Assembly: GCA_963556145.1 (NCBI GenBank) | Contig: OY744472.1 | Span: forward strand, 4,588,001 to 4,652,000 | DNA length: 64,000 nucleotides | Source of the DNA: Hygrocybe punicea | Lineage: Eukaryota; Basidiomycota; Agaricomycetes; Agaricales; Hygrophoraceae | Direction: 5' to 3' | In this document: piece by piece, positions 34,111 to 44,013 of the stretch | Numbering within the stretch: position 1 is the first letter of the stretch | Layout: every line of letters begins with the position of its first letter | The notes under the pieces: generated by a model | The model's database searches: none | The model's input: the letters and a program-made list of their open reading frames with translations, nothing else | Told to the model about the DNA's origin: nothing | Position numbers and translations under genes: made by a program

Positions 34111-35201
34111 GTTCAGGGCCCAGAGCTCTCGATCAGAAACCAATGTCTTCGATTGTTCCACTCTGACATGGGTCTTCCACGGAACTCAGGGACCTACTGG
34201 AAGCACATAAGCATTCAGCGCTACGATCATCACGGAATGCTGAGGTCACCAATGCCTGCCTCCAGTCCCGTCGGCTGCGGAAGATGTCCCTGAGTACTGA
34301 GGAAAGTCAGCCAGCCATTTCAAGAGTGGCAAGAAATGGTTGAATGGGCGAATTGACACCACCGGCCGAAGGTATGCTTGAAAAGGACTCAAGTGTATTA
34401 ATAGTGTCCTTGACAGCAATATGACATCTGTCGTGCTCAGTGATGGATTGAGTATCGGCGCCGCTGCGTGATCAGAGTTCTCGACATGGGCAGCACCAGT
34501 AATGCCAACGCACCATTGGGTCGGTAGAGATATTGAAGAAATCCAAACAGGTTCACCCTTCAAATCGTGACTTCGAACAGCTGTCCCACAAATGCTTAGT
34601 GGTCACTCGTTGGCCCCCATGGTTTCATGCTATCTCCAAGAAGATGGAACAGCTCTATGGTAATCTCCGTGCATATCCTATCGCCTAAGTTCTGGGGTCG
34701 TGTGTGCTCAACAGGTTCCGGCGAGCGCTGGAAGCTGATGGAATGGTCTAGATGACACGGTTGGCGCTTCGCCCTTTCTTGATCTGGTTAGCAACGGCGC
34801 CTCTCGCTGCCAAAGTCGTCTAACGGCAGGGTCTACAAGTCCATACTGCGCTAGCTAGCGCATTTCCTGGAATGTGCCGGTGCATCGATCGATATGATAA
34901 CGAGGTACCTTTTCTTTGGCGTTCCCCGCGAGAATCCGGCCACTTGCAGGTGCGCCACTGAGAAATACGAGGAACAGTCATGGGGCCGTGTCAGTGGGCA
35001 ACTTCGCCATATGTGAAGGGTTTTAGGACCTGAAGTAGAAAACCCTTCATATGACCAATGTTTCCCGTCCGTTGATGGCCGTTCGCAACAAGATCAAACA
35101 ATGCGATGTATAAGACACACATTGGGTTCGTTCTCCCTTGTTAGTATCCATCACCACTGGCAGTGTCGCTATCCACATTATTATAAAGAAACCGTTGAAC
35201 C
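34111..35201. other. No gene recognised; includes hairpin copy 2 at 35,008-35,053
   Basis: The hairpin CATATGTGAAGGGTTTT/AAAACCCTTCATATG at 35,008-35,053 repeats the one at 14,803. A minus-strand frame at 34,563-34,246 (starting Met-Lys-Gly-Glu-Pro-Val-Trp) has no recognisable product. The rest is mixed-composition sequence without repeats. Confidence 0.4.
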
Positions 35202-35759
35202 ATGACTTCGGAATTTCGCAACAAATCAGATGCCACCGCCACCTTCTCAGGGAACAATGTTGGAGTTAAAACTAATGTAAGTTATCCACACAGTATTCCA
35301 CACCGTTTGTCCAGCTTGATTAAAAGGGAGTCCACTAGGCAGACCATTTTTCTGGTTCTGGAGACGAGACAGTTGATGGTTGCTAACTTGCTATTGCATT
35401 CATCTGGACAGCACGCTAACTTCTCTAACGGAAACAGGTACAAGTGATGGAGTTCTCTATTTCAACACCCTGCCCCTCGGCTCGTGTGACTTTAAAGCAA
35501 CATTTACGCCGAAGACTACCATAGCATTCTCCCAGGACCAGAAACAGATTGCCCAATTTATTGGCAAGCATTTGCTATCCTTTCTGTGACATTTCTCGTT
35601 AAATGACCTAATTCCACCAGGTACTCCGATATCGGGAGCTGCTAATTTAGGAGAGGATACAGGAACAGGCGAATGGAGTGCATGACCGATCGAATGACGC
35701 ATTTGTGCGATTTTCTTTGAAAGTTCCTCATATGTTGTACTTAGTGTTTCTACACCCAC
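35202..35759. other. Possible gene, strand undecided
   Basis: Plus strand: ATG at 35,202 followed by 25 codons (MTSEFRNKSDATATF...) and a consensus GTAAGT donor at 35,277, but no acceptor restores a long frame. Minus strand: an open stretch 35,759-35,457 reads ETLSTTYEELSKKIAQMRHS with Pro-rich sequence after it, and starts behind a TAG acceptor instead of an ATG. Either could be exons of a small gene; neither can be completed. Confidence 0.25.
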
Positions 35760-35945
35760 TCATCTCCATTTTGCGGAGACCAATTTCTTTTGTTCTCGTA
35801 GTAGTACACAAATGTATGTAGGTAGATATGGACGAAATACTCCGTTGCCGCGGCTCGGCTAAGAAACTGCGTATCACGTGATAAATGGCGCTATTCTACA
35901 AGACTACCGTCGAAGCGACTGCAACATCCGCAGTGTCAGGCGAAT

Positions 35946-37639
35946 ATGGACCCTCAACACGGCTGCAATCAACCCTCACAACTCGATTCTCCTGGAAGGA
36001 CATCACCCGACGGTATCCGCCCATCCCCTTCTCATTCGATACAACGTGTCATTAATCAGGCGAATTCCCATTGGCCTCCAGCTGGTCATAGACTTGTGAC
36101 TTTCGCCGAACTCAGGGAGCGCGCACAACGCCTTCAGGCGGTGATACATCAGCTTGAGGACGTCACGACTCGGTTGTCAAACCACCGCTCCGGGATGTCT
36201 GATGCCGATTATATGCACAGAATGCAAGCCACAGCAACCGGTATTAAAACTCATCGCGAGATGTTAGCCACGATCGTAGCCCAAATGACACCGCAGCATG
36301 GAATACCTACGTGTAACAACGACGGGCCATCAGGAAGCAATATCGGTAACTTGTATGCAACATTGCGTTTCTTCCCCTTCCCTCACGAATTAACTTTTGG
36401 TTATCACAGGAATGGACATGTACAGTCACAGCAACAGTCGGGGTCAGTTCACGGTAGTCAAAGTCAGCCGCAGTCGGTGTCACGACCTGGTTCATGGCCA
36501 CCTATGCCAGGGTTTGGGAATACCGCTTCACATGAACCATCTCGGACAAATAATATTCAACACGACATTCCTTTCCAATTGCATGCGCAACTAAACCCCT
36601 CCCAACCGCAAATCATGGATCAACCACAATACACGGTTCCCCCCCTAACTGGTCCTACAAGACAGCAGTTCCTTCTTGGGCAAATCCCGAGACCAGTGTC
36701 GCCCAACCAGTATCCTCTCCAGTCTGGCCATAGCAATGTTCAACCTCGTAACGATCAAGTACCGCAGGTTCAGGTCACGCAGATGCCCCCTGCCTTGGAC
36801 AAGCCAAGATTCGATCAAGCATACGAGATATATTGTAAAGCAAAAAGTATTACACATGACACACGTTTAATGTCGCTCGATAATCGCCCAGTCGATCTGC
36901 ATTTACTCCACTTGCAAGTGATGGGAGAAGGTGGCGTAACTAAGGTAAGCACATTGCCTTTCCTTCCGAAATGTCCTCAGTTGTCGAAGTCTGTTGGGTT
37001 TAGGTCAATCAGAAAGAGCTGTGGGATATCATCGGCGCACGGATGGGCTTCGTGCAGTTTCCCGATACTGAATCAGAACCAGCCAAGTTTGGACCCGGTG
37101 TCGCGCAACATTTGTCGCATGTCTATAAAGAGTATCTGTCATCTTTCGACAGCCTCTACATCCAATCCGTTATGGATACGAGACGGAAGATGCAGGCTCA
37201 GTCAGGGACTTCGCAAAACACTTCTCGAACCGTCACGAACGCTCTGCAGATGCAAGCCCTGATAGCCTATGCTCATCTTCCAGCTCACGAACTCCGTCAG
37301 AAAGGAGTTTCAGAGAAGTTTATCCAGTTCGTTGATGCCAATCGAGACCAGTTGCAACATTCCGCGAAGATGCAACAACTTCTGCGACACAATCTCGTCA
37401 GGCCTAGTTTATCTGGTCCGACTGAGCTCGAGCAAGGACGAGAACGGACAGCACCCGATGCCTCTCCAAACATAATGAATGCTCAGCAGATGCAAGCCCT
37501 GATAAACTATTCTAATATCCCGGCCCACGAACTCCGGAGTAAAGGAGTTTCAGAGAAGTGTATCCGGCTCGTTGAGGCCAATCGAGACCAGTTGCAACAA
37601 TCAGCGAAGCAACAACAGCAATTTTTTGTAAAAGCCTGA
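35946..37639 (+). CDS. ARID-domain protein (SWI/SNF Swi1/ARID1-like), short
   Basis: ATG at 35,946 (MDPQHGCNQ). Exon 1 runs to 36,944, a 59-nt intron follows (GTAAGC...GTTTAG), and exon 2 (37,004-37,639) ends in TGA, giving 544 residues. Residues 1-280 are Gln/Ser/Pro-rich with a short coil (LRERAQRLQAVIHQLEDV). Residues 285-385 are an ARID fold (DLHLLHLQVMGEGGVTK | VNQKELWDIIGARMGFVQFP ... GVAQHLSHVYKEYLSSFD), which binds AT-rich DNA. The intron lies inside the domain. Two 50-residue repeats follow (QMQALIAYAHLPAHELRQKG and QMQALINYSNIPAHELRSKG). Fungal Swi1 proteins are usually about twice as long with a C-terminal armadillo-like region; this one stops at the repeats, so it is a short paralogue or a truncated copy. 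An extra intron near 36,310-36,408 is possible. Confidence 0.7.
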
Positions 37640-37992
37640 GCTGGTCGAATAGCGCCAGATGCTTCACGCCTCCCCATTTCTGTCACAGCAAAAGTAAAAT
37701 CCCACTCTGCATGCGGTGACCTTGCTTGAAATGTTGGGTAGTGTGATGGACTCACGATCGGTACTCGTAGCCTAATAGAAGTGTATACCAGTGACTTCCT
37801 GTCGCCCTATTGATTAGAGTAGCATTTCGGAATAAAGAGTGACAGGAGTGTCGGGAACGCAGTGTGAATGAAGTAAGATGAAGTTGTGAATAGAACTACC
37901 CCTCGACGACTATAGCTGGCGTTGGCATGTGTATGTCGAAATCATCATGAAACACTAGATCTACAGCAAAGGTTCGTGTGATCGAGGCCTGA

Positions 37993-38926
37993 TCATCGGT
38001 AACGTTGCAGAAACTCTACGAATGCCATTCGCATTTGTCGAATGAAAACGTAGATATCCCTGGATTGGTTCAATTGATCGACAAGGATTGGGATAGTTGG
38101 GAGAACCGGAGTCGAGGTTAACACTGGCGATGCCGAGGGTGATATACAAATTGAGCATCGCCAGGAAAGAAAATACTCACCTTTGTACGACCGCTTAGAC
38201 AAGTCAACCACGAAGGAGCATTCGCGATCAAGGTCGACTGAGTCGAGATGCGAGAAGCGAACGAGAAGTTGATCCTTCTCGATTCCCTCAATCACACAAT
38301 GTAGTCTCTGCTCACAGACGGTTAGTTCTGGAGAGAGGTTTGTGGCATAGGAACGGAGGATCGAACGTTCCTTCGTCTTCTCTGCGTGCGTGCGTTCCCA
38401 AATAATCAGCCTCAATATGATGCGGGACACAAACGATGACAACCTCGCTGTAGAGTAGCCTTGGTGGTCCGGTATTGGTCAATTTCGACATCGAAGGCGG
38501 CGCATTTTTCGCGAATGGAGACCAATTGACGCTTGAGAGTAGCAACAAAATGTTCTGACGTCTTTCTCTCCTCCTGTTCTTTGTCCAATTCTGAAGGCTC
38601 CGCATGTCATTATAAAGAACTCGAGGAAAAAAACAAAAACAAAAAACAGAAAACAAACCCGCCAAGAGTTCGATTTCCTTCACTTTACACTGATTCGTTT
38701 CGCCCTCGACAGAGTGGATCTTCTCTGAGAGTCTCTTGTTCTCGGCAGCTTGGTGGTTTTTACGTTCCGTGATGACGACGATCGCCTGGTTCTTGTAATT
38801 GCAAACAGCTTTGAGAAAGTTACGCGTCGATGCTTCGTAGACCTGCAACCTGAGGTCAATCTGGGGGCTTGGTTCTGCGAGGACGGCGGTGAGGTCGATC
38901 TGCGGAAATCGATAGACGTGGGTCAT
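37993..38926 (-). CDS. SPC25: Kinetochore protein Spc25 (Ndc80 complex)
   Basis: Four exons on the minus strand: 38,926-38,659, 38,590-38,444, 38,381-38,181 and 38,123-37,993. Introns of 68, 62 and 57 nt all start GT and end AG, and together the exons give 747 nt, 248 residues. The start MTHVYRFPQIDL is followed by a coiled coil (about residues 30-150, EIELLAELDKEQEERK, LKRQLVSIREKCAAFDVEI). The C-terminal globular domain has IEKDQLLVRFSHLDSVDLDR, ECSFVVDLSKRSYK and PTIPILVDQLNQSRDIYVFI, the RWD-like fold of Spc25. Spc25 pairs with Spc24 and links the Ndc80 complex to the inner kinetochore. Length is normal and no stop or frameshift is seen. ACGCGT, an MCB-type cell-cycle box, lies 8-13 bp before the ATG. 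The Tc1/mariner element sits only 90 bp upstream, within its promoter. Confidence 0.88.
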
Positions 38927-39134
38927 TGGAGGCACGCGTTCAAAGTTGTTTGAGGCACGTGCCAACGTGCCAACGTGAAAAATAGTTTCTCGACTAATCC
39001 TAAATTGGTACGTTACAGCGGTTTCGGAAATCCTTGTCATGTGCTGTTTTTTTTTTTTAAAATAATAATTTGTGTGGCTGAACTCGGAAACTTCCGTCCC
39101 TCCCATTTTCTTCATACTTGTATCTAATTCTATA

Positions 39135-40605
39135 ATGGACGGTGATGGGACACCACCACCGGCCTACTATCCCGCTCCTGTTATTCCTGTTCCCCTTACA
39201 CCTCCTCCACAAGTGAACCACATTGCTGTGCTTGCTTCTCCCACCCCATCTCCAGAACCCGAGATTGTCGAACCTGCTCCGATCCAACCGGTTCCAACAC
39301 AAATTCGGAAGAGAGTGGGTCGCCCAAAGAAGGATACTCCAATCCTTGCCCTTCCAGTCACCTTTGAGCTATTGGTGCAAGTCGCAATGCCTGATAAGCG
39401 TGTTCGTCAGCGTGGAGGAAAGACAAAGAACGAAAAGCAGGATCCAATCAAAAGAGGCCCACTGGAAGTCAAAATTGATATTGCATGGGTTGGGCTGTTG
39501 GAAATTGTTGTGGATCTCATTCAAACTGGAGTTGACAACCTGAATCTCTCAACTTTCGAATGGCGCTTCCTCAAACCTGCGAATGGAGCCTGGCTGCCAT
39601 TGACAGATGAGCGTGGGTGCAGCTCCATGGTAAAACAAGTTCTTACGAAGACGGAACCCTATGTCATCATGCGCATGCATCCGCCGAAGGTGGACAGTAC
39701 TCCCGCACTGGTAAGTCCTTATCTCAATTACAAAACAGTATACTAATGCGGGTTCTAGCCTTGGGCCACATCTACGCCTGGGCCCTCTGCTACGCAGGCT
39801 GTACCTCAACAAATTTTTCTCGAGGATGAGTACGTGGAGGAATTCGATGATGGTCGGGTCAAAAGGGTAAAATATGACGACGAACTCGAAGAGATCGTTG
39901 CGAGGATCAATGAAAAGTACCCACCTGGTCTTTGTTCAACCCACCCCGACATCTCGTGCTTTCATCACAGGCCAAGTGACCTCCACTTCAATCTCGACCG
40001 GGGTCGCTGCCTTGTATGGGCATCGGCAATCGTGAGTGTCAAATTGAATTGGTATTTTATATATCATACTGATTGCATTCTAGAAAGCTGGAAATGCTTC
40101 ATACGATCGTATTCCACTCTCGTCAAACATGTTCAAGAAGGGGCAGGAAATTAAAAGCAAGAAAGCGGCACAGACTGTCACACCAGTTGCTGGTGCCCCG
40201 GTTGCCAACGAACCTGTTGCCGTTGTCGCTGCACAGCCGGCCACTCCAACCGCTTCCATGCCGATTCCACAGTACGCACCATTCTACAACCCTTACGCCT
40301 TCAATAACATGGCAATGCATGGCATGGCGATGCCGGGATATAACATGCCTGGTCATGGGTATACATCCCCTCAAAAGGAACGTTCTTCTTCTCCGGTCGA
40401 AATCCCCGGTGATGTCCATACATTCTGCGAAGCCTATGGGATCCAAGAGCACGAGGAACAAGCTCTCAAACAGCTTGGATTTGTAATGGGAGATAATCTA
40501 GATGAGGTGACGGAGCAGCAGTACAAGGACGCCGGCTTCAAACCCCTAGCATGGAAGCGTGTCTTGAAGGCATATAAGAAGCACAAACATATTGCAAAGG
40601 CTTGA
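39135..40605 (+). CDS. AT-hook protein carried by the Tc1/mariner element
   Basis: Three exons (39,135-39,710, 39,759-40,031 and 40,084-40,605) with introns of 48 and 52 nt (GTAAGT...TTCTAG, GTGAGT...ATTCTAG, the first with a TACTAAT branch site) give 456 residues and no damage. A Pro-rich start is followed by an AT-hook-like basic patch (RKRVGRPKKD, about residue 58) and a compact domain (VKIDIAWVGLLEIVVDLI ... LSTFEWRFLKP). A middle segment has HPDISCFHHRPSDLHFNLDR. The C-terminal 65 residues (CEAYGIQEHEEQALKQLGF ... AWKRVLKAYKKHK) look like a SAM-type helical bundle. It probably binds DNA in the nucleus. Its position between mariner TIRs suggests a second transposition protein or a captured host gene; the intact frame beside a mutated transposase is notable. 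Confidence 0.8.
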
Positions 40606-40775
40606 GTATCGGTTCATCGACATTCTGTTCTCGTTTCACCCTTTTATACATACTTACCATTCATCACCACTCATTTGACTCATAGTAGCGTAGTAGCGTA
40701 GATATACACACAACAAATATAAAATTTTCGTGATACAGAATCAATGGCAAGAGTACAACCTGTAACGCTACAGAA

Positions 40776-41837
40776 TCAAACATTATATCCAGAGTGTATG
40801 AACCATTCCTTCGCTTTCTCTGGCGTTACAGCATGTGCCGCTTCAAGCAGGGCAATTTCTGGGTAATCAGCATGTTGTATGCGAGCCCAGTTGCGGCGGA
40901 TCCATGCTTTCACTGTTGAGAAAATCAGTCATATAGATTGAGCTCGTAATGGGGATGTGTACCGCAACTAAAGCTCTCCTCAATCGGGTTGAAGTCAGGA
41001 GAATAAGGGGGAAGAAAGACCAGAAGATGGCCCTGTGCTTCGATGACTTCATGCAGAGCATTTGATTTATGTATCGCACAGTTGTCGAGAACAAGAATAC
41101 TGTTGTCTTGAGGGTACGGATTCATCTTCAGCAGCTGGAAAAAGATCAGTTATTGGGTTACCCAGAAAGACCGAACGCACCACGTCATTCACAATAAAAT
41201 CAAAAAACATTTCCCCATCAACAGATCCCGAAACGACAGAAAGCGCTTTGTAGCCATCCAATGACATTGCTGCTACCATACTGTAGCGTTCTCCCCTCAC
41301 AAAATTGGCCTGGATGGTTGCACGATGGCCAGCAGGTGCACGACCATAGTGCCGATAGATGGTACGGTCGTCCTTGCTTGTCTCATCCACCATGATGAGT
41401 TGACGTGCCACAAAATGCAACAGCATCTCTGCCATCCACTCCTCCCTTGCATCCTCATCTCGTTCGGCTGCGGCCCTTCGAAGTAACTTGTAAGTTAGGC
41501 CAGCATCGCGGATGTTCTCATGTAGTGCCGATCAAGAGATGCCAGTATCATAAGCGAGTGCCAGCCACTCCTGGATCTCATCAAGGAACAGTTCAGGGCC
41601 CTCCTCGAGAAGGGTGAATAGATCGTGTGTCATGTCGGCATTGAGAATGCGAGGCCGACCTCGAACAGTGATGGCAGGGGGCACAACTGACCCATACTGT
41701 GCGTGGTTTGCCTTCCACCGCTGGAGGCTTCGTTCTGAGACACCAAAGATATCACTGACGTCGGCAGGGATGTAGTTATATTCCAGGAGCCATAGAGCCC
41801 GCTCCTTGAGATCCTTGCTGATATGCCTGTAAACCAT
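40776..41837 (-). pseudogene. Tc1/mariner DD34E transposase, one stop codon
   Basis: Exons 41,837-41,181, 41,134-40,963 and 40,912-40,776 with introns of 46 and 50 nt give 322 codons. The start (MVYRHISKDLKERALWLLEY) leads into a helix-turn-helix (DVSDIFGVSERSLQRW) and a GRPR motif, the usual TIR-binding part. The catalytic domain has IMVDETSKDD (first D), LVLDNCAIHK (second D) and PYSPDFNPIEESF (E), with 34 residues between the last two. A single in-frame TGA at codon 102 (about 41,532) fits a CGA arginine codon changed at CpG; everything else is open. This would make the copy non-autonomous now but only just so. Confidence 0.85.
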
Positions 41838-41937
41838 GCGAAGGTTCAAGTAAACGGAAGTTTCCGAGTTCAGCCACACGAATTATTATTTTTTTTAAAA
41901 AAAACAGCACATGACAAGGATTTCCGAAACCGCTGTA

Positions 41938-42091
41938 ATTTATTCTTGGTGTCGACGTCGTCGATATTCTCAGCGGTCGTGGGCTTGTCCAGTTGGGTGA
42001 CATGTTCGACCGTCAACACGTCCTGTATTATGCTATGTTCATTGCTTTTCCGGGTTCCAACACCACCTTGAGCTATAGAAACCTTTGTCAT
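41938..42091 (-). other. Short open frame upstream of the mariner element
   Basis: ATG at 42,091 (MTKVSIAQGGVGTRKSNEHS) opens 51 codons that run into the TA site. With the element and one TA removed the frame continues in phase through the SPC25 start. It could be a lost 5' extension or exon of the SPC25 transcript, or chance. It is not recognised as a family. Confidence 0.3.
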
Positions 42092-42359
42092 CCGGCCACC
42101 GTCGTTTTTTTATCCCCCATTCGCGTGTGCTATATACCCGTGCGACGACCACTGACATAACTATCAGATCAAGAGCGCCGCATTATCAGGAACACGCTCT
42201 TCCCACTCAACTTCAACTTGTCTCAGACTCGGAGCGAATTTTTGCAAAAACGGGCCGATGGGACTGGGCCTGGGTTTCTAGCTCAGACTCAGACATACAA
42301 GGATTGGCGTAATGGGGGATCGGAGACGTTGTGGTGTCCTGGAATTCGTGAGATCACCT

Positions 42360-42610
42360 TCGCTTGATCATGACAGTTTTTTCTGGGCTTCACACAATGT
42401 AACTATAGCCGGTGCAGGAAAAACCATTCTACACCAGGGCGATCACAGTGGATCACCTCCAGTCACACTTCAAGCTTCAAGGATGAAAATGTTGCCATTC
42501 TGTTCATCGACTCACTACAAGGAAAAGACATCCCCAATCTGATTGCAAGTCTGCTGAAGCAGATAGTTCAAGAGCGGTGTGAAATCGCTTTAGACACCCG
42601 TCCAACACCC
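42360..42610 (+). pseudogene. NACHT (NLR-type) domain fragment
   Basis: A P-loop VTIAGAGKTIL is followed, after changes of frame, by VDHLQSHFKLQ and ENVAILFIDSLQGKDIPNLI then ASLLKQIVQERCEIALDTRP. This order (Walker A, connecting helix, hydrophobic strand, helix) is the start of the NACHT ATPase in fungal NLR proteins, where the strand normally reads FIYFDYK. At least one frameshift is present and nothing before the P-loop or after residue 80 is recognisable. It abuts METTL16-like sequence directly. Confidence 0.5.
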
Positions 42611-42614
42611 GAAC

Positions 42615-43820
42615 GAGTTTATCAAGGCTTCAATTCAAAATGCTCAAATGCATATCGAGTCCAACAATCTTCAAAACCGAATCACGATTATGGCGGCAAC
42701 GTCAGGCGGTCCCATTTTGCTACCACTATCCTTGGATTCAAGTTCCACGTTTGTGCGGGCGACTCGTCAATTTGCATTGTTCTTACACCTCTCTAACTAG
42801 ATTTGATTTTACGATGTGCAATCCTCCATTTTATAGCAGTGCGGAGGATGTGGCAAAATCGGCAGAAGCGAAAGAATTGGGGCCGAGCGCGGTGAGTATC
42901 GCCTCTCTCGGATCACAATTTCTTGTGATATTTACTTTGTCCCCCCCTGATCAGATTTGTACGGGAGCAGATGTGGAGATGATCACTCCAGGTGGCGAAC
43001 GCGCTTGTGTGTCAGATGGTTCGCGAGAGTCTCAGTCATGGAACGAGATGCCAGTGCGATCTTAATTTCTCTTTTTTCCTTTCAATTTATTAACGCGAGA
43101 CTGACTTTGTTCCCTCGCCGTTGGGGGCAGATGGTACACGTCTATGATTGGCAAAATGTTGTCCCTGTACGATGTTGTAGCCCCTTTGCGCCAACACTCA
43201 GTGCGTCATTTCCTGTTGTCAAGAAGGTGATAATTATAATATTCCCTCAGGTGCAGAATTACGCCATCACGGAATTTATTCAAGGACAAACGCGACGTTG
43301 GGCGATTGCGTGGTCGTTCACCGATATTCATCTACCCGATGTATGCACATATTCAATGAATTGTTTTTTTCCCCCCTTACATCTCTGAACAATCCTGAAG
43401 GCCATTGCACGCACGTCTAGCCACTCTTTGCGTGATATCACGCCAGCCGGTCCCCCAAACAGCTTCAACAGGACGACTCAGTAGCGCACTGGAGGTCGTA
43501 CTCGAATCCATCGAAGGTGTACCATACGAGGTCATCGGAAACCAATCGCCCAATCTGTCATGGGTGGTGCGGGCAACGACTAACACGTGGTCTCGCGCGG
43601 CTCGTCGCAAGAATATCCATTCCTCAGCGCCGACGTCATCTTCGATACTTGCCGCTGACGTGTTGATGAAATGTAGCATCACGATGAAGGAGGAAATAGA
43701 AGTCGGTCGTCAGCTCCAGTTTGACTGGATTCAAGGCCGGGACAGGGCCATGTATGAAAGCTTTTGCAGCCATGTCAATCGAAAGGTGGCGTCTGGACTC
43801 GCACATGGAAGGATCTGAAG
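42615..43820 (+). pseudogene. METTL16-like RNA m6A methyltransferase, 5'-truncated
   Basis: From about 42,625 the frame FIKASIQNAQMHIESNNLQN continues to PILLPLSLDSSSTF. A 59-nt intron then leads to FTMCNPPFYSSAEDVAKSAE, which contains the NPPF catalytic motif of the METTL16/RlmF family (U6 snRNA adenine-N6 methylation). Further exons with good GT-AG introns read CTGADVEMITPGGE, MVRESLSHGTRC, WYTSMIGKMLSLYDVVAPL and NYAITEFIQGQTRRWAIAW, then a C-terminal tail LSSALEVVLESIEGVPYEVI. The SAM-binding N-terminus is absent and replaced by NACHT sequence. Frameshifts occur near 43,008 and 43,470. I therefore call it a broken copy; single-base assembly errors could explain the shifts but not the missing start. 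Confidence 0.65.
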
Positions 43821-44013
43821 CACAATCTAATGACAAAAAATATGCCTTACCGGTGGTTCGCGCTGTGTGGGGGGAGCAGATGTCCGCAATGGCACGAGTC
43901 CAGTATGTTTGGGGCATCCATGCTTGATGTTTGCCTCCATTGGCAAGAAAAGTGAAACCTTTATTATAATAATAATAATGCGATGATAATCGTACACAGC
44001 GTCAGCATCCAAC

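Larger units (their letters stand above)
39016..41935. mobile_element. Two-gene Tc1/mariner element, TA target duplication
   Basis: TIRs of about 82 bp: 39,016-39,097 starts CAGCGGTTTCGGAAATCC and ends AAACTTCCGT, and the exact complement lies at 41,854-41,935. The target TA is doubled at 39,014-39,015 and 41,936-41,937. Inside are two convergent genes, an AT-hook protein on the plus strand (39,135-40,605) and a DD34E transposase on the minus strand (41,837-40,776). Each start codon lies within 40 bp of a TIR. Ordinary fungal Tc1/mariner elements are 1.3-2 kb with a single gene. Joining the flanks at one TA restores an uninterrupted sequence upstream of SPC25. Confidence 0.85.
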
